64,000 bases of DNA from Canna indica. Lineage: Eukaryota > Streptophyta > Magnoliopsida > Zingiberales > Cannaceae. The DNA lies in NCBI GenBank assembly GCA_034359265.1, contig CP136896.1, forward strand, positions 68,335,501-68,399,500, written 5' to 3'. Below the pieces are notes generated by a model. That model saw nothing but the letters and a program-made list of their open reading frames with translations, had not been told where the DNA came from and ran no database searches. The number at the start of each line of letters is the position of its first letter. The stretch's first letter is position 1. Of the stretch, positions 33,601 through 45,176 are shown piece after piece. The translations under genes and the position numbers were made by a program.

Positions 33601-34038
33601 TTGTCATGGAATTCGTGGTGGAGAGAGTGGACAAACGACTATGCCGGCATCTCCCTCATGATCACCTCCTTATTCGTCCCTCCCATCTACTACGCCTTCC
33701 TCTGCCACCCTACCGCTCGCTGCCTTTATATCTCTGCCATCACCGCCCTTGACCTCGTCGCCATTGTCACCCTCGGCTGGGGAGCGCACATCGCGCTGAT
33801 GCTGGAGGCAGTCATGGGTGTGGCCTACGCCTCGGGGGTGGGAGTGTACGTGGGCAGGATTCCGGAGAGGTGGCGACCGGGGGAGTTCGACCTCGTCGGG
33901 CACAGCCACCAGATATTCCATGTGCTTGTGCTCGTCGGTGCGCTCACGCACTACGCCGCCATGAAGATGCTGCTTGACTGGAGATTACGATCAATGACCT
34001 CCTGCAACGCTCTCTGTGGCGCAGGCTTCGTCTCGTGA
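33601..34038 (+). pseudogene. Captured HHP (PAQR/adiponectin receptor-like) fragment
   Basis: Residues encoded from about 33628 to 33985 match the C-terminal half of plant heptahelical transmembrane proteins. They show a D-Y-A-G-I segment, transmembrane-like stretches, then RIPERW, GHSHQ-x-F-H and T-H-Y motifs; the last two carry the conserved metal-site histidines of the PAQR family. A loop and a transmembrane region are missing between about 33780 and 33800, so the fragment is internally shortened. The N-terminal half is absent. HHP proteins are membrane receptors or hydrolases linked to hormone and temperature responses; this piece cannot form one. The frame is still open for 145 codons. 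Confidence 0.72.
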
Positions 34039-34089
34039 TGTTAGGACTCGTGGAGCTCGTAAGTATATCATTGATGTGGATGATGGTGG

Positions 34090-34538
34090 TGTTAGATTAA
34101 TTTTAATAACCTCATGTGAGTCAACACATATTAATAGGTGTGCATCCGTCTCTATCAAAAATTAACGGTCTAGATCTTAAGTGATATAACTGTTGTTTAT
34201 TTGTGGGCTCATGACATCTCAATAATATATGAGATTTAATTGTACAGATACCATCATGGGTAATTTTTTATTTTATGATGGGTAAAATTAGAATTACCAT
34301 TACCTTAGGGTTTTTCTATAAATAGAGGGGTTATGGTCCCTGGGTCGTGCACTTGATTCATGTCTCAGAAGCTCCATTATTCAGAGACATTTTGTGGTCG
34401 GTGCATAGACTTGGAAGGCTGTCCCCATCTCTCAAATTTAGCAATGGATTCAGGTACGCTTCCACATCTAATTTTTCTCAATGATTTGACATGTATGATT
34501 CTAGTCATAGTTAAATTCATGTTATTAAATTTCCATCA
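34090..34538 (+). repeat. 5' LTR of copia element (449 bp)
   Basis: It starts TGTTAGATTAA and ends TTTCCATCA. A TATAAATA word at 34317-34324 is the likely LTR promoter. It differs from the 3' LTR at many positions, indicating an old insertion. Confidence 0.92.
34317..34324 (+). promoter_or_regulatory. TATA box of copia 5' LTR
   Basis: TATAAATA is followed by AGAGGGG. The 3' LTR keeps the same word near 39819, so it is conserved between the LTRs. Confidence 0.6.
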
Positions 34539-34540
34539 AT

Positions 34541-34552
34541 TGGTATCAGAGC
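34541..34552 (+). promoter_or_regulatory. Copia primer-binding site, tRNA-iMet
   Basis: TGGTATCAGAGC lies two bases after the LTR and is complementary to the initiator methionine tRNA 3' end. Confidence 0.88.
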
Positions 34553-34739
34553 TTCTAAATGTTTCAATCGTTGAGGAAATTAAATTATATATGTTTGTTC
34601 TTATTTTATATTCCATGATTCATGATTTGATAATTTACCATATATATTCATGCCGTAAATTCTTGTATGGGAACTGTACTTTTCATGAATCATGATTTTA
34701 AAATATTCAGTTGATTACACTGTTTCCATCAATTATAAA

Positions 34740-35310
34740 TAATAATAAAAAAATTTGATGTGGCAATATGTGCCGAAGGATGCATCACTCTTCTTCTTGC
34801 TTGCCTGCAACTCCACTTTTCTTCTCTCGTTGGCGCCGGACTTGTTGATGGTTGCGAGATCCCTGATGCACACCGTTGCAGCCCTGTCCTTGGCGGACAT
34901 GTAGGCGACCAGTGAAGGTCGTGGGCTGCACCTGCGTGCAACTGCCAATCTCTAGCATCGAAGACGTGATTCCACGACTCTACCATTGGAGTCTCGTCTG
35001 GTACTTGTCTGCGATAGGGAAGAGGAGGTTCAGCCTCCTGTCGCCGCCTCACACCAACATAAGTGATCGTCGGCGTCTCAGGAAGGGTGGCATTGGCATT
35101 GGGCTGCTGCGATCACGGAGGGGAAGGCGGCTTCGGGTGTCTTCCGGCGATCTCCGAGCACGCCCAAGTCTCTTCCCATCTTCTTCAACTTCAGGCGGCA
35201 GTCGATGGCGGCGCGGGGTGGATGGCGGCGAAATCGTCGGACCATCGTGGGAGAGATGTGGGAGGCGACGACTGGGTCATGCAAGGGGGAGGGAAGGGAG
35301 TTAAGGTTTA
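34740..35310. other. GC-rich gene-like insert in copia leader
   Basis: This block has much higher GC than the rest of the copia element. It has long open frames on both strands (for example 34729-35052 minus and 34876-35304 plus). It does not resemble any retrotransposon domain. It may be captured host coding sequence or a separate insertion; I do not recognise the source gene and see no clear target duplication. Confidence 0.45.
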
Positions 35311-35569
35311 ATTAATGGGTTCTATAACGGGCCGGATCCGAGTTAAGACATAAGAAATTCGAATCCATTAACCTTTAAACCTGGTCTGTTGCTTTAAGTC
35401 AAACAGGTTGGATCTAAAGTTTGTTTTATAAATTCGGATCCATTAAGACTAAACTCAAAAGACTCAAACCCATCCATTAAATTAGAAACCCGACCCAATA
35501 TCCAATTAAACCCGACCCATCTTTTAAGTTAAATTAAACCGGGTATGGTTCAATTAAATATGGCATGAA

Positions 35570-35890
35570 CCATAGATTTATGTCTGGTTCGCTGGAATTA
35601 GATCTGGTTCACACAGAGTAGATCTGATTCACTGAAATTAGGTTTGGTTCAATGCAATTGGGTCCGGTTCAGCATTGATTTATGTCTAATTTCATCGGTT
35701 CATCATTGGTTCATTTGGACCGGTTCAATGCAATTGATAAGCGGTTCATTAGGTTTCTTAACTGGTTCACTAAAATTAGCATCTGGTTCAGCATAATTTT
35801 AATCGGTTCAATTCAATTAGCATTAGGATCAACCTAATTTAGCCTTGGTTCAACTCAATTAATATTGGTTCAACATAATTTTGATCGCTT
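35570..35890 (+). repeat. Imperfect GGTTCA repeat array in copia leader
   Basis: GGTTCA or a close variant recurs roughly every 20-35 bases, embedded in units such as GGTTCA-x-GAAATTAG and GGTTCAATGCAATT. The array is non-coding and lies between the GC-rich insert and gag. Confidence 0.6.
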
Positions 35891-36349
35891 TATTGTATTT
35901 TGACCAATTTAATTTGAAATAAAATAATAGCATATCATGTCTAATATTTTCAAATATGTTGATTTGAAACAACATCTCGCCAAAGCGAGTTCTTTTGTGT
36001 AGAATTAACATGTTTTAAAACATAAAAGATGTTCGCATGTTTGAAATTCATACGGGTAGTGATCGGCCCGAATGAAGGTTACTACTTAGCCGAATTTCTT
36101 GTGTGCCTGCGATAATAAATACGTGATGGTCATAAGGTTTTCCATGTGGACAAGAGTCAGTCCAAAGAAAGGCTTTTTGTTTGATAGGATTGATTATCAG
36201 TATTTGATTACTGCATTGAGAATACCGTTTGCAAGTTGACATTTTTGTCCAAAGATGAAATGTCAATATTATGCTTGGTATCTTGTAGTGGGACCTACTA
36301 ATTATTTATTTCCTTTTGCTTTAATCAATCTATTGGGCTGATTATATTA

Positions 36350-37230
36350 ATGTTTTGTTTTATTCTCTGTTCAGCTAATATTTCTGCTTCATCAAATATT
36401 ACTGTCACTCTGAATTCTATCCTTGTGCTGACTGGCATCAATTTCAAAGCTTGGAAAGAAAACACTATGATTGTTCTCGGTTGCATGGATCTAGACTTGA
36501 CACTTCAGATGACTGGGTCTGCTCCTCTTACAGATGAAAGTTCTCTTGATGATAAGAGAAAATATGAGCAGTGGGAAAAATTCAATCGCCAAAGTCTTAT
36601 GATTATGAGACAGGCAATATCAGATTATTTTAGGGGCGCTATATCTGAAGAGATTAATGCCAAATTATTCCTAATTGCTCTTGAAAAATGCTTTGAGAAA
36701 AATGAAAAGGTTGAGACACGCATGTTGTTAACAAGTTTGGTCTCAATGAGGTATAAAGGCAAATAGAACAAAAGAGAATACATTATGGAGATGTTAAATC
36801 TTGTCTCTAGATTAAAGGCACTAAAATTTGACCTCCCTGAAGACTTATTGGTACATTTGGTTTTGATCTCTCTTCCGACATAATTCAATCATTTTAAAAT
36901 CAGTTATAACTGTCAAAAAGAGAAGTGGACTCTTAATAACCTTATCTCTCATTGTGTGCAAGAGGAAGAAAGACTAAAGCTAGATAAAATTAAAAGTGCT
37001 CATTTGGTTGTAGCCTCTAAAGATAAGGGCAAGAAAAGACCTAAGACTTTAGAAGCTGCAGATGCTCCATAAAAGAAAAAACAAAAGGATCAAACTAAGG
37101 TTTCTACATGTTTCTTATGCAAGAAAAGTGGGCATGTAAAGAAAGATTGTACCAAATATCACGCTTGGCGTGTTAAGAATGGTAAATTTCTCACTTTGGT
37201 TTGTTCTAAAGTTAATTTAAATTTTGTACC
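36350..37230 (+). pseudogene. Copia gag remnant with zinc knuckle
   Basis: A UBN2/copia-gag type region is open to 36766 and contains L-x-G-x-N-F-x-x-W-K near 36430-36460. After a stop at 36764 the frame resumes with further stops. A canonical CCHC knuckle, CFLCKKSGHVKKDC, lies at about 37109-37150. The gene would make the capsid-like protein but is broken at several places. Confidence 0.82.
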
Positions 37231-39250
37231 TATAGACATTTGGTGGATAGATTTCGGTGTTTCTACTCATATAAGTGTGTTTATACAGGATTACCTGAGT
37301 TGCCAACTGTCGAGTGATGCTGAAAAAATTCATCTTTGTGGGTGATGGAAAATCAACTAAAGTTGAAGCTATAGACACATTTAGGTTATTGCTTATGATT
37401 GAATATTATTTAGAATTTTAGAGAGACTTTTGTAGTACCGTCTTTAGACGAAATTTGATTTCTATATCTATTTTTTGACAAATATAATTATTCTTGTTCA
37501 TTTGGAAATGAAAAGTTTAGTCTTCATCTTAATTCTAATATTGTTTATACCGTTTTTATCCTATTTTAATAACCTTTATATGTTTGATGTAATTGTTTCA
37601 TCTAATGAAACCCTGCATACCCGTTCACATGGTACAAAATAAAAATTAGCTGATAAGAATTCCGCCATGTTGTGGCACAAGCGCTTAGGCTTCAGATATA
37701 TATCTAAGTATATGGTACATAGGCTTGTGTCTAATGGGATTCTCGTTGTCCCTGATGCTACGAACTTTGAGGTCTATACTGAGTGTATTAAGGGGAAACA
37801 AACAAATATTAGGGTTAAGGTACTAATAGGAGTTCAAATGTCTTAAAACATAATTATACGAATGTTTATGAACCTTTCCCTAAGGCTTCTTGGAATGGTC
37901 AAACAATACTATATTATGTTCATACATGATTACTCCATATACAAGTACCTATATCCAATTAGTGAGAAGTCTTAATCACTGAATGTGATTAATTTTAAGA
38001 CTACACCTTACATTCTGAATAGAGTATCATCTAAAGCAGTGCATAAAACCTCTTATGTATTGTGGACGGGCAAGAAATCCACACTAAATATTTGAGGTTA
38101 TCCAGTTGAGACTAGGCCATATTGGTCAAAGTAAGAATCACTGGACTCTAGAACAGTCAATCGCTATTTTATTGGGTACTTTAATAGGTCTGAGGGGTAT
38201 AAATTAAATGATCCCATGAATAGGACATTCTGTGATATAGGAAATGCCCAATTCATTAAGGTTATTGAGTTTGGGGGAGATAAGGAGAATGAACTCTTTA
38301 GGAAACTACCCATGAAGTACAAACTCAACAACCTCAAGAACAAATGCTTCCCATTAGTGATATTATAAATTTATCAAGTTATTATCTCATTTGGTTTTGA
38401 GATAAATGTGGTTGATGAATGAATATACCATGAGTTCAGTGGGAGCAAGTACATTTTCCTAAATACCCCTATTCTTAAAGGAGACAAATTTAGTCTCAAC
38501 ATGTGCCCCAAAGATAAGTTTGAGCAGAAGAAAATGCAGAAGATTTCATATATGATTTATACATGGAGTCTGATGTATGCTCAAGAGGATACGCGTTCGG
38601 ATATTGCGTATACTAAAGGGATGTTAGGCAGATATCTTAATAATCCCGTAATGGATCATTAGAAAGTAGCCAAACAGGTTATATGGTATCTACAGATAAT
38701 AAAGTATTACATATAAAAAAATTAGATCAGCAGGGGAGATCATTGGGTATTTTTTATTCTGATTTTATTGAATGCCTAAATAGTTGAAGATCCACTTCTA
38801 GTTATGTTTATATGTTTGCTAGCGGAGCTGTACATTGGAGGAGTGCTAAGCAGACACTCACTGCAGCTTCAAATATGGAAGTAGAGTTCATAACTTATTT
38901 TGAGGTATCCAATCTTGGAATATGACTACGAAACTTTGTTAATGGGTCGCGCATTGTAGATAAAATTAAAAGACCACTAAAGATTCTGTGATAATAAATC
39001 AGCAGTATTATATTCCAATAACAACAGGAACTCTTCGAAATCTAAGTAAATCGACATGAAGTTCCTAGTTGTTAAAGAAAGAATTCAGAGTGACCATAGA
39101 GCTCATATGTACAACTTCTACGAGGGCGGATCTGTTTACTAAAGGTTTTCCACCCACAGTCTTTCATGAGTGTGCTGCTCATTTGGGTGTTATATCATGT
39201 ATTGATATGATGGTTAAGTGGGAGTTTGTAATTTGTAAGTATGTTTTATG
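37231..39250 (+). pseudogene. Copia pol remnants
   Basis: The protease region reads D-F-G-V-S-T-H near 37250-37272, where the family has D-S-G-A-S-T-H, so the active-site triad is damaged. Integrase pre-domain pieces (L-W-H-K-R-L-G) lie near 37672. An integrase C-terminal piece with A-x-x-L-N-R-V-type pattern lies near 38010-38095. The RT body and its YVDD box are missing. The downstream RT/RNase H region resumes near 38485, with R-S-D-I-A-Y near 38597 and C-D-N-K-S-A near 38990. Stops are frequent. Confidence 0.8.
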
Positions 39251-39590
39251 GATATTTTTCTGCAGAATAAAGTTTTGATTATTTTTACACTCTGAATATT
39301 TTATTTGATCTCAATACAGTAGGACCAGTTGGAAATAGACATGTTTGGATCACATTGTATGTAATTTCCATGCTGTGCACCCATATATGGTCTATGTCGT
39401 CGAAAATATTAACATTGTGATCATTGATGGATTTAGTCACGATAAATATGTCGAAAGTCGCTTTGATTCGTTGTTGGTATGATCGATGGATCAGATTGTT
39501 GGAGATAGTTGATAATAATAGTGATGACAATCTCATAAAGTTAGCATATATAGCCATACGGTGATATGTTTGTTGGCCCAAGTGAGAGAT

Positions 39591-40037
39591 TGTTAGATTA
39601 ATTTTAATAACCTCATGTGAGCTAACACATATTAATAGGCGTGCATCTGTCTCTATCAAAAATTAACGGCCCAAATATTAAGTGATCTAACTGTTGTTTA
39701 TCTGTGGGCCCGTGACATCTCAATAATATACAGGATTTAATTATACAGATATCATCATGGGTAATTTCTAATTTTATGATGGGCAAAATTGGAATGACCA
39801 TTACCTCAGGGTTTTTATATAAATAGATGGGTTATAGTCTCTGTGTCGTGCACTTGATTCCTGTTTTAGAAGTCCGATTATTCAGAGACATCTTGTGGTC
39901 GGTGCATAAACTTGGAAGGCCGTCCTCATCTCAAATTTAGCAATGAATTCAGGTACACTTCTGCATTTAATTTTTCTTAATGATTTGACATGTATGATTC
40001 TAGCATAGGTTAAATTCCTATTATTAAATTGCCATCA
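39591..40037 (+). repeat. 3' LTR of copia element (447 bp)
   Basis: It starts TGTTAGATTAA, ends TTGCCATCA and is followed by the target duplication GGTGG. A purine-rich AAGTGAGAGAT just upstream is the polypurine tract. Confidence 0.92.
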
Positions 40038-40042
40038 GGTGG

Positions 40043-40784
40043 TGGGTGGAAGAGAGAGCTCTCCATGATCAATTGTTGCGTTGGTCACCTACTCGAAGTA
40101 TGTATGTTGGAAAGTAGAGGTTGGAAAGTAGAGAGCTATTGCGTTGGTCACCTGCTCCAGGAGAGCTCTTCAGGCTTTGTCTTCTGCTTTCTCTTCTACG
40201 AGTACTTTGTTCCAATGGGTGTGTCGATGCAGGAAAGTAGAGGTTAATTTTGACACCGGTAATTGTTGATTTTTGAGGCTATGCTTTTAGTAAGAGAGCA
40301 GTAATGTACATATATTTAATGGTCCCCAGAAAGAGAAGGTCAACGGAGGAGTAGAGAGAACCAAAGACACACACCATATAGAGAAGAGAAGTGACGAGCT
40401 TTGATGAGAGAGAGGATGCAGAGGGAGAGAATAATGGCGGCGATGACGAGGAGATTGCTTATCTTTCGAGTAGTCTTAAGTGACATCATCATCCTCCTCT
40501 CTTTGACTGCCTTCGGCCTCTCCCGTATTCTTTAAAGCACGAGATATTTGAACGATAACCATTGTCTTCCGTTCTGGCGATCTCCACGTACCCCTCTTTC
40601 ATGACTTATTGGCCAGCTTTTATATCGCACGATGGTCGACGTCTTCTCGCCAGAGGAGCCAACATCGGCTATCAAGATGGTTGATGTCGCCTCCTCCACT
40701 GCCATGGATTGCACGAGCAAGCTAAGCTTTGAATACAGGGTGGTTTGCAGGAGGTAGTGGTACAAGGTGGCAGTGACGGTGAAA
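40043..40784. other. Right captured region of Pack-MULE
   Basis: This sequence lies between the copia insertion and the right inverted repeat. It includes a direct repeat (TTGCGTTGGTCACCT at about 40076 and 40138), a small plus-strand frame at 40416-40535 with a hydrophobic C-terminal half, and a 77-codon minus-strand frame at 40532-40765. None is recognised. GC content and purine bias suggest 5' UTR and first-exon material from a host gene. Confidence 0.45.
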
Positions 40785-41059
40785 GAAGTGGGGAAGAAGA
40801 AGAGAAAAGAAAGAAAATGTGTGAGACTATATATATATATTCGTTTTTAATAACGGACCCACAACTAGGCAGGCCATGTATGGCGTCGTTAGGCCAAACA
40901 AACGCTGTTTACCTCCACGTCAGTTAAGTTGAGACGATGCATGACGATTTGATAGATGACATAAACAGAAGTAAATATTGTGCATTTACATGCAAAATTT
41001 GAAAACGCGGGTAGAATATAAAATTTCTGCAAATCTTATGATTTTTTAGTCTATAATTC
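40785..41059 (-). repeat. Right terminal inverted repeat of Pack-MULE
   Basis: It is the reverse complement of 32975-33250 with scattered differences. It contains the same TATATATA stretch and purine tract in inverted order. Confidence 0.78.
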
Positions 41060-42710
41060 TTTTTAGATAGAAGAAGATTTAGTTAGCATGTATTGATATT
41101 TTCATTTCAGTTTATTTTTCTTTATTGATAACGTTGTGCTAATCTATCTTTAATTCTTTATATTATAAGCTATCTTTGTTGATAATTTTATAATTATATA
41201 ATTTAAACAATTAAGAATATTAGATACCACAAAGTCGTGGATAAAAATAAGAAAAATGACAGGTCATATATGATTTAAAAAATGATAGGAAATCAACCAA
41301 ATGGGGGGCTTCATATGCACAATATCTACCTCCGATACTCGATGTCTCGTCTTTCCAACGCACCAAGATATCCTCCTCTTTAAAATTAATTACTCACAAA
41401 ATCCACATTATATATATATATAATTATTTCACGGTGGGCTTATTTTATTTGATATCATCACGTTGCTTGATCTCTCAACTCAAAAGCAGATCAACAACTT
41501 TGCAATTTGTTTCTCCAACATGAAACTAAAGTAATCCAAATTACACTAAATCGGCAAGATGAGATTATGTTGAACAAAGCATACGCTATATCCATCATTT
41601 GGGTATTAATTAAGTACATGATTAGGGCTCATATAATACAAGATAGAGGGTGGTACCTTACTTTTCGGAAGTGTGCCTACATTACTTGCCTTGGCTTTCT
41701 CTTTTCGTTATCCTCCAAGTAAATAAATTGGATTGAAGAATATGAGTGCGCTAATTATTATAAGCTAAAGTTGCATAAAGATGTGACCACAAAAATCATG
41801 TGCGCTTCGACACTATGTTTTCCTAATCACGACATTTGTATATAGGGATTGATTCCATTTGATCGTTGCACGTACACTTGCCTCCATCCTTGCTTTAATT
41901 AAACAATTCAACGTATAAATATAAATACTGATTTGTTTTATTTTTGGCACCTACAGGATATAGTTTTTATTAGAAAAATATAAATAAATCTAAAATTAAA
42001 AATATATTGAATATTACGATTGATTAATAAAGTCTAACGAGTGTTTTAATATTAACTTCAATTTACTTATTTTAATTATATGGATGATTTCAACCTATTA
42101 AGTTGATGGATTTGATTATCTCATGGAGTAGATTATAACAAATGATACCTATATATATAGCATAACCTAGTTTTAGGTATAGTGAAAGAGCTTATGTGAG
42201 AAAAAAATTGATCAAAAATAGAGTGGAGCCACTACTATATATGCTATGTCTTATCCTTTGTAAATTTAGGTGTGATTTTAAATTGTGTTAGATTTGAGTT
42301 GGATCTTAACTATATGACGTCAATACGCAAACGAGAGAAATTCTAGTATCTTAGTTTAATCTCATGTTGAGAATATATTAGATGATGTATTGGTTAAAAA
42401 GGTTTGATGAATGTACTATTAATTTCAACTTATATATTTTAATTAGATCAGTGATTTGAACCTATGAAATTGATCACTACAAAAATTGAATGAAAAATCT
42501 ACGTTGGGTTCATGCTAAAATTATATTGGGTGCTTTTAAATACGTACTAAGGAATGCAAGTCATAATTTTCGGTGAAAAATCTAGATATAAATAATGTAA
42601 TTTTTTAATTAAGAATCACCCATTGAATGTCTAAATATGCTATTGTTTTTAAAAAGTTTAATTAATATTAAGATTGATATATTAATCCAAATCAATGAGT
42701 TAACTAATGA
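41060..42710. other. Gene-less AT-rich region
   Basis: No gene is seen over 1.65 kb. Two loosely similar segments occur near 42050-42110 and 42415-42475. CACTACAAAAATTGAATG at 42475-42492 looks like a CACTA-type terminus, but no partner end was found. Confidence 0.45.
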
Positions 42711-42878
42711 TTTCACTATTAGAAAAATGGGCATCAGCAACGACTGATGCCGTTGCAATGGAGCCGTGGCAGAAAATCGTGTTGCTGATAACTTAGCAAC
42801 GGCTCCGCAACGGTCGTTGCTAAAAATATTATCAGCAATGGTTTTGCCATGGACCCGGAGCCGTTGCTGATAACATTA

Positions 42879-43265
42879 CACTACTAGAAAAATGGGCATC
42901 AGCAACGGCTGATGCCGTTGCTGAAGAGAATCAGCAATGGCCGAGCCGTTGCAATAGAGCCGTGACAGAAAGTCGCGTTGCTGATGACTTAGCAACGGCT
43001 CAGCAACGGCCGCTCGGGCCGTCGCTCAAAATATTATCAGCAACGGCCGCTCCGGCCGTCGCTAAAACTATTATCAGTAACGGTTTTGCCACAGACCCGG
43101 CGCCGTTGCTGATAACATTAATAGCAATGGCCGCTGAGTCCGTAGCAACACCGTTAGTAAAACGCCGTCGCTAAGCCGTTGCTGTAGGTCATCAGCAACG
43201 GCTTTCGATACACTTTTAGCAACGGCTTTCCCACGGACGCCCGTGGGAAAGCCGTTGCTGATGAC
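42879..43265 (+). repeat. Left subterminal repeats, element A
   Basis: Many copies of CAGCAACGGC and its complement GCCGTTGCTG in both orientations are the likely binding sites for the element-encoded DNA-binding protein. They continue inside the CACTA terminus up to the AT-rich 3' flank of the second gene. The equivalent arrays lie at 47117-47265 in B and 54301-54730 in C. Confidence 0.85.
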
Positions 43266-43563
43266 GTATACCTGCAGACAGAAAATTTGAAAATTTCAAA
43301 TTTCCATTGATACATTGATACATTTATCTGATACATAACTCACACACCCATACCCTCATACACACATTCATTCACACATCACAAACACCTCATACACATT
43401 CATTCACACATCACAAACACACCAAGATATACATCAAAACAATTATATTTATATTGATAATTATCCACGATAGTATAAAAACAATTCAAATGCAAAATTG
43501 AAGTATCAATATCCAAACAAAATAAGTTAAACAAGTTCAATATCCAAACAAAAAATCTCACGA

Positions 43564-45099
43564 TCACGATGGAGGATGGTCTGGATTATATGGCGGGGTC
43601 TGGAGCGCTTGAGTGTACACCGGCGTGGACTGACTCGAGGACGATGGATTAGATGATGCCGAAGAGATGACTGCTTCGGGATGACCTGACAAGTTGCGTA
43701 GCATAGCCTCTATATTCGCCATCGTCTGACTCTGGCGCTCCATCATCTCAGTCTGACGCGCGATCGTCTCCTCTAGTGTCCTTATCCTATTACTATGATC
43801 ATAACTGGATCTAGAGGTAGACGGCCGCTCACCAGCGACCGGAGGGGTCGGTGCCCCAAGTGGTCCTAGTACGGCTCGCGCATGACCACTATCTGTGAAG
43901 TCATATACGCGGCCATGGTCCCAGCCACCTGCGGCCTCGACCCACGATGCTGCGTCAAAGTCCTCGGGGGTACCCCCGCCCTGCACCACTGTCAGGCTGT
44001 AGGTCTCCTACTCGAGTTTGATTTTTTGTTTAATATTTATCATAAAACTTAAATTATAAATATATAATGAATAATTTAAACAAATATATAATTACCATAA
44101 TGTATGCAACGCGGTTGTGGATGTACTCCCCCGTCCCATGTGCTCGACGGTGAGTCCGCTCAAACACCGCCATCGGGGAGGGTCGCTGGACAGTCCCGTC
44201 ATCCGACACCGTCGTCTACATTTATAAAACAAATACATTAATTAGTACACATAATAACAAATAAAATATATAATTAAAAGATATACTTACCATACGGTTT
44301 GAGTGCACTGCAAATGCAACAGAGCCGCCGGTGTGACGCGCTGCTCCCCCCAACATGCGATTTCTAGCCGCATTCCGAGAAACCTCCTGCCATCGATCCG
44401 TCGACCATATCCCCACGAGCTGGTCCCATATATCCGGAGTAATCCAACCGGGGCCGTATCCCCGAGTCTCTGCGATGTTAGTGGTCCCAGCTCGGGCCAT
44501 CGCTTGGGACCGAGCCTGCCCCAGCTGCCCGTTGTACCTTGCCCGGGAAATAGCCTCCCAGGCAGCGTAAATGAAGGGCCTCTGGTCCTCGGCCCATGTA
44601 TAGCGAGCCTGCAAAATAATAATATCAGTACCAATATTAATATATCATCATGCATGTAAAAAATAATAATAATACGTGCCTCAAACTTGCGCCATAACAT
44701 GTCGACGTGCTCGCTAGGCACGTGAGACCACGTAGGCCATGCCTCGTGCATGTATCGTCGAATAGTAGAAGAAATGCTCCTCGGCACTTCTTCTTGCTCG
44801 AACCTGCACAACAAAAATAAATTTTAATATTATATTATGATATAATGAATTTGTAATGATTCATAATTCATGATATATTACCGCTCCCCAATCACGCTAA
44901 TCAATCTACGTGACTCTGTGGCTGGTGGAGGCTGCCACCTGTTCGGCCCGCGTGGCCGCCTACGTCTGGATGTACTAGCCTCGACAGTATCATCCTCATG
45001 AGGATCAGCAACAGGAGGATCAGCAGCATGAGTAAGTGCTGGAGTCTCACCGATCGGAGACTCCGAAACTCTCCTGCGTCGATAACCACGACCAGACAT
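43564..45099 (-). CDS. Second CACTA protein (Transposase_24-like), element A
   Basis: Five exons by comparison with element C: 45099-44882, 44803-44680, 44608-44291, 44215-44096 and 44007-43564, giving 1224 nt and 407 residues in frame. Intron 2 uses a GC donor (GAG|GCACGT). The central part resembles the plant Ptta/En-Spm transposase family (W-x-x-F-E-A-R-Y-T-W, then an R/A-rich helix). The C-terminal part has a coiled-coil-like segment rich in E, R and Q. The protein is probably a DNA-binding partner of the TNP2 transposase, analogous to TNPA. It is still open although the element's TNP2 is deleted. The last residues are shortened relative to C. Confidence 0.72.
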
Positions 45100-45176
45100 A
45101 TCTGTCGAACAGACATATAATCAGATTATTGTATAAATAATAGAGATATATTTAATAAAATATATACTTTACAATT

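Larger units (their letters stand above)
34090..40037 (+). mobile_element. Decayed Ty1/copia retrotransposon (5.9 kb)
   Basis: LTRs are at 34090-34538 and 39591-40037, with a perfect 5-bp target duplication GGTGG at 34085-34089 and 40038-40042. The internal region holds gag, protease and integrase remnants and the RNase H region in the order gag-PR-INT-RT/RH typical of copia. The RT catalytic core appears deleted near 38455-38470. The leader between the primer site and gag is about 1.8 kb, which is unusually long, and contains foreign-looking GC-rich sequence. It is inserted in the Pack-MULE. Confidence 0.9.
32975..41059. mobile_element. Pack-MULE-like element with captured gene parts
   Basis: Inverted repeats of about 270 bp bound the element (32975-33250 and 40785-41059). 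They match along most of their length, including the words TAGACTAAAAAATC, CGCGTTTTCAAA, GACGTGGAGGTAAAC and CCGTTATTAAAAA. Long repeats of this kind around GC-rich gene fragments are the hallmark of Mutator-like elements that have picked up host sequence. No transposase is present. I could not identify a clear 9-bp target duplication, so the exact ends are uncertain by a few bases. A copia retrotransposon occupies 34090-40037; without it and its target duplication the element is about 2.1 kb. Confidence 0.72.

Noticed and set aside
33601..34038. Functional small HHP gene
   Set aside because: The N-terminal half and an internal membrane region are missing, and the piece sits inside a transposon-like inverted-repeat structure.
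42714..43270. CRISPR-like array from the regularly recurring CAGCAACGGC words
   Set aside because: Words occur in both orientations with irregular spacing inside CACTA ends, as expected for transposase-binding subterminal repeats in a plant genome.
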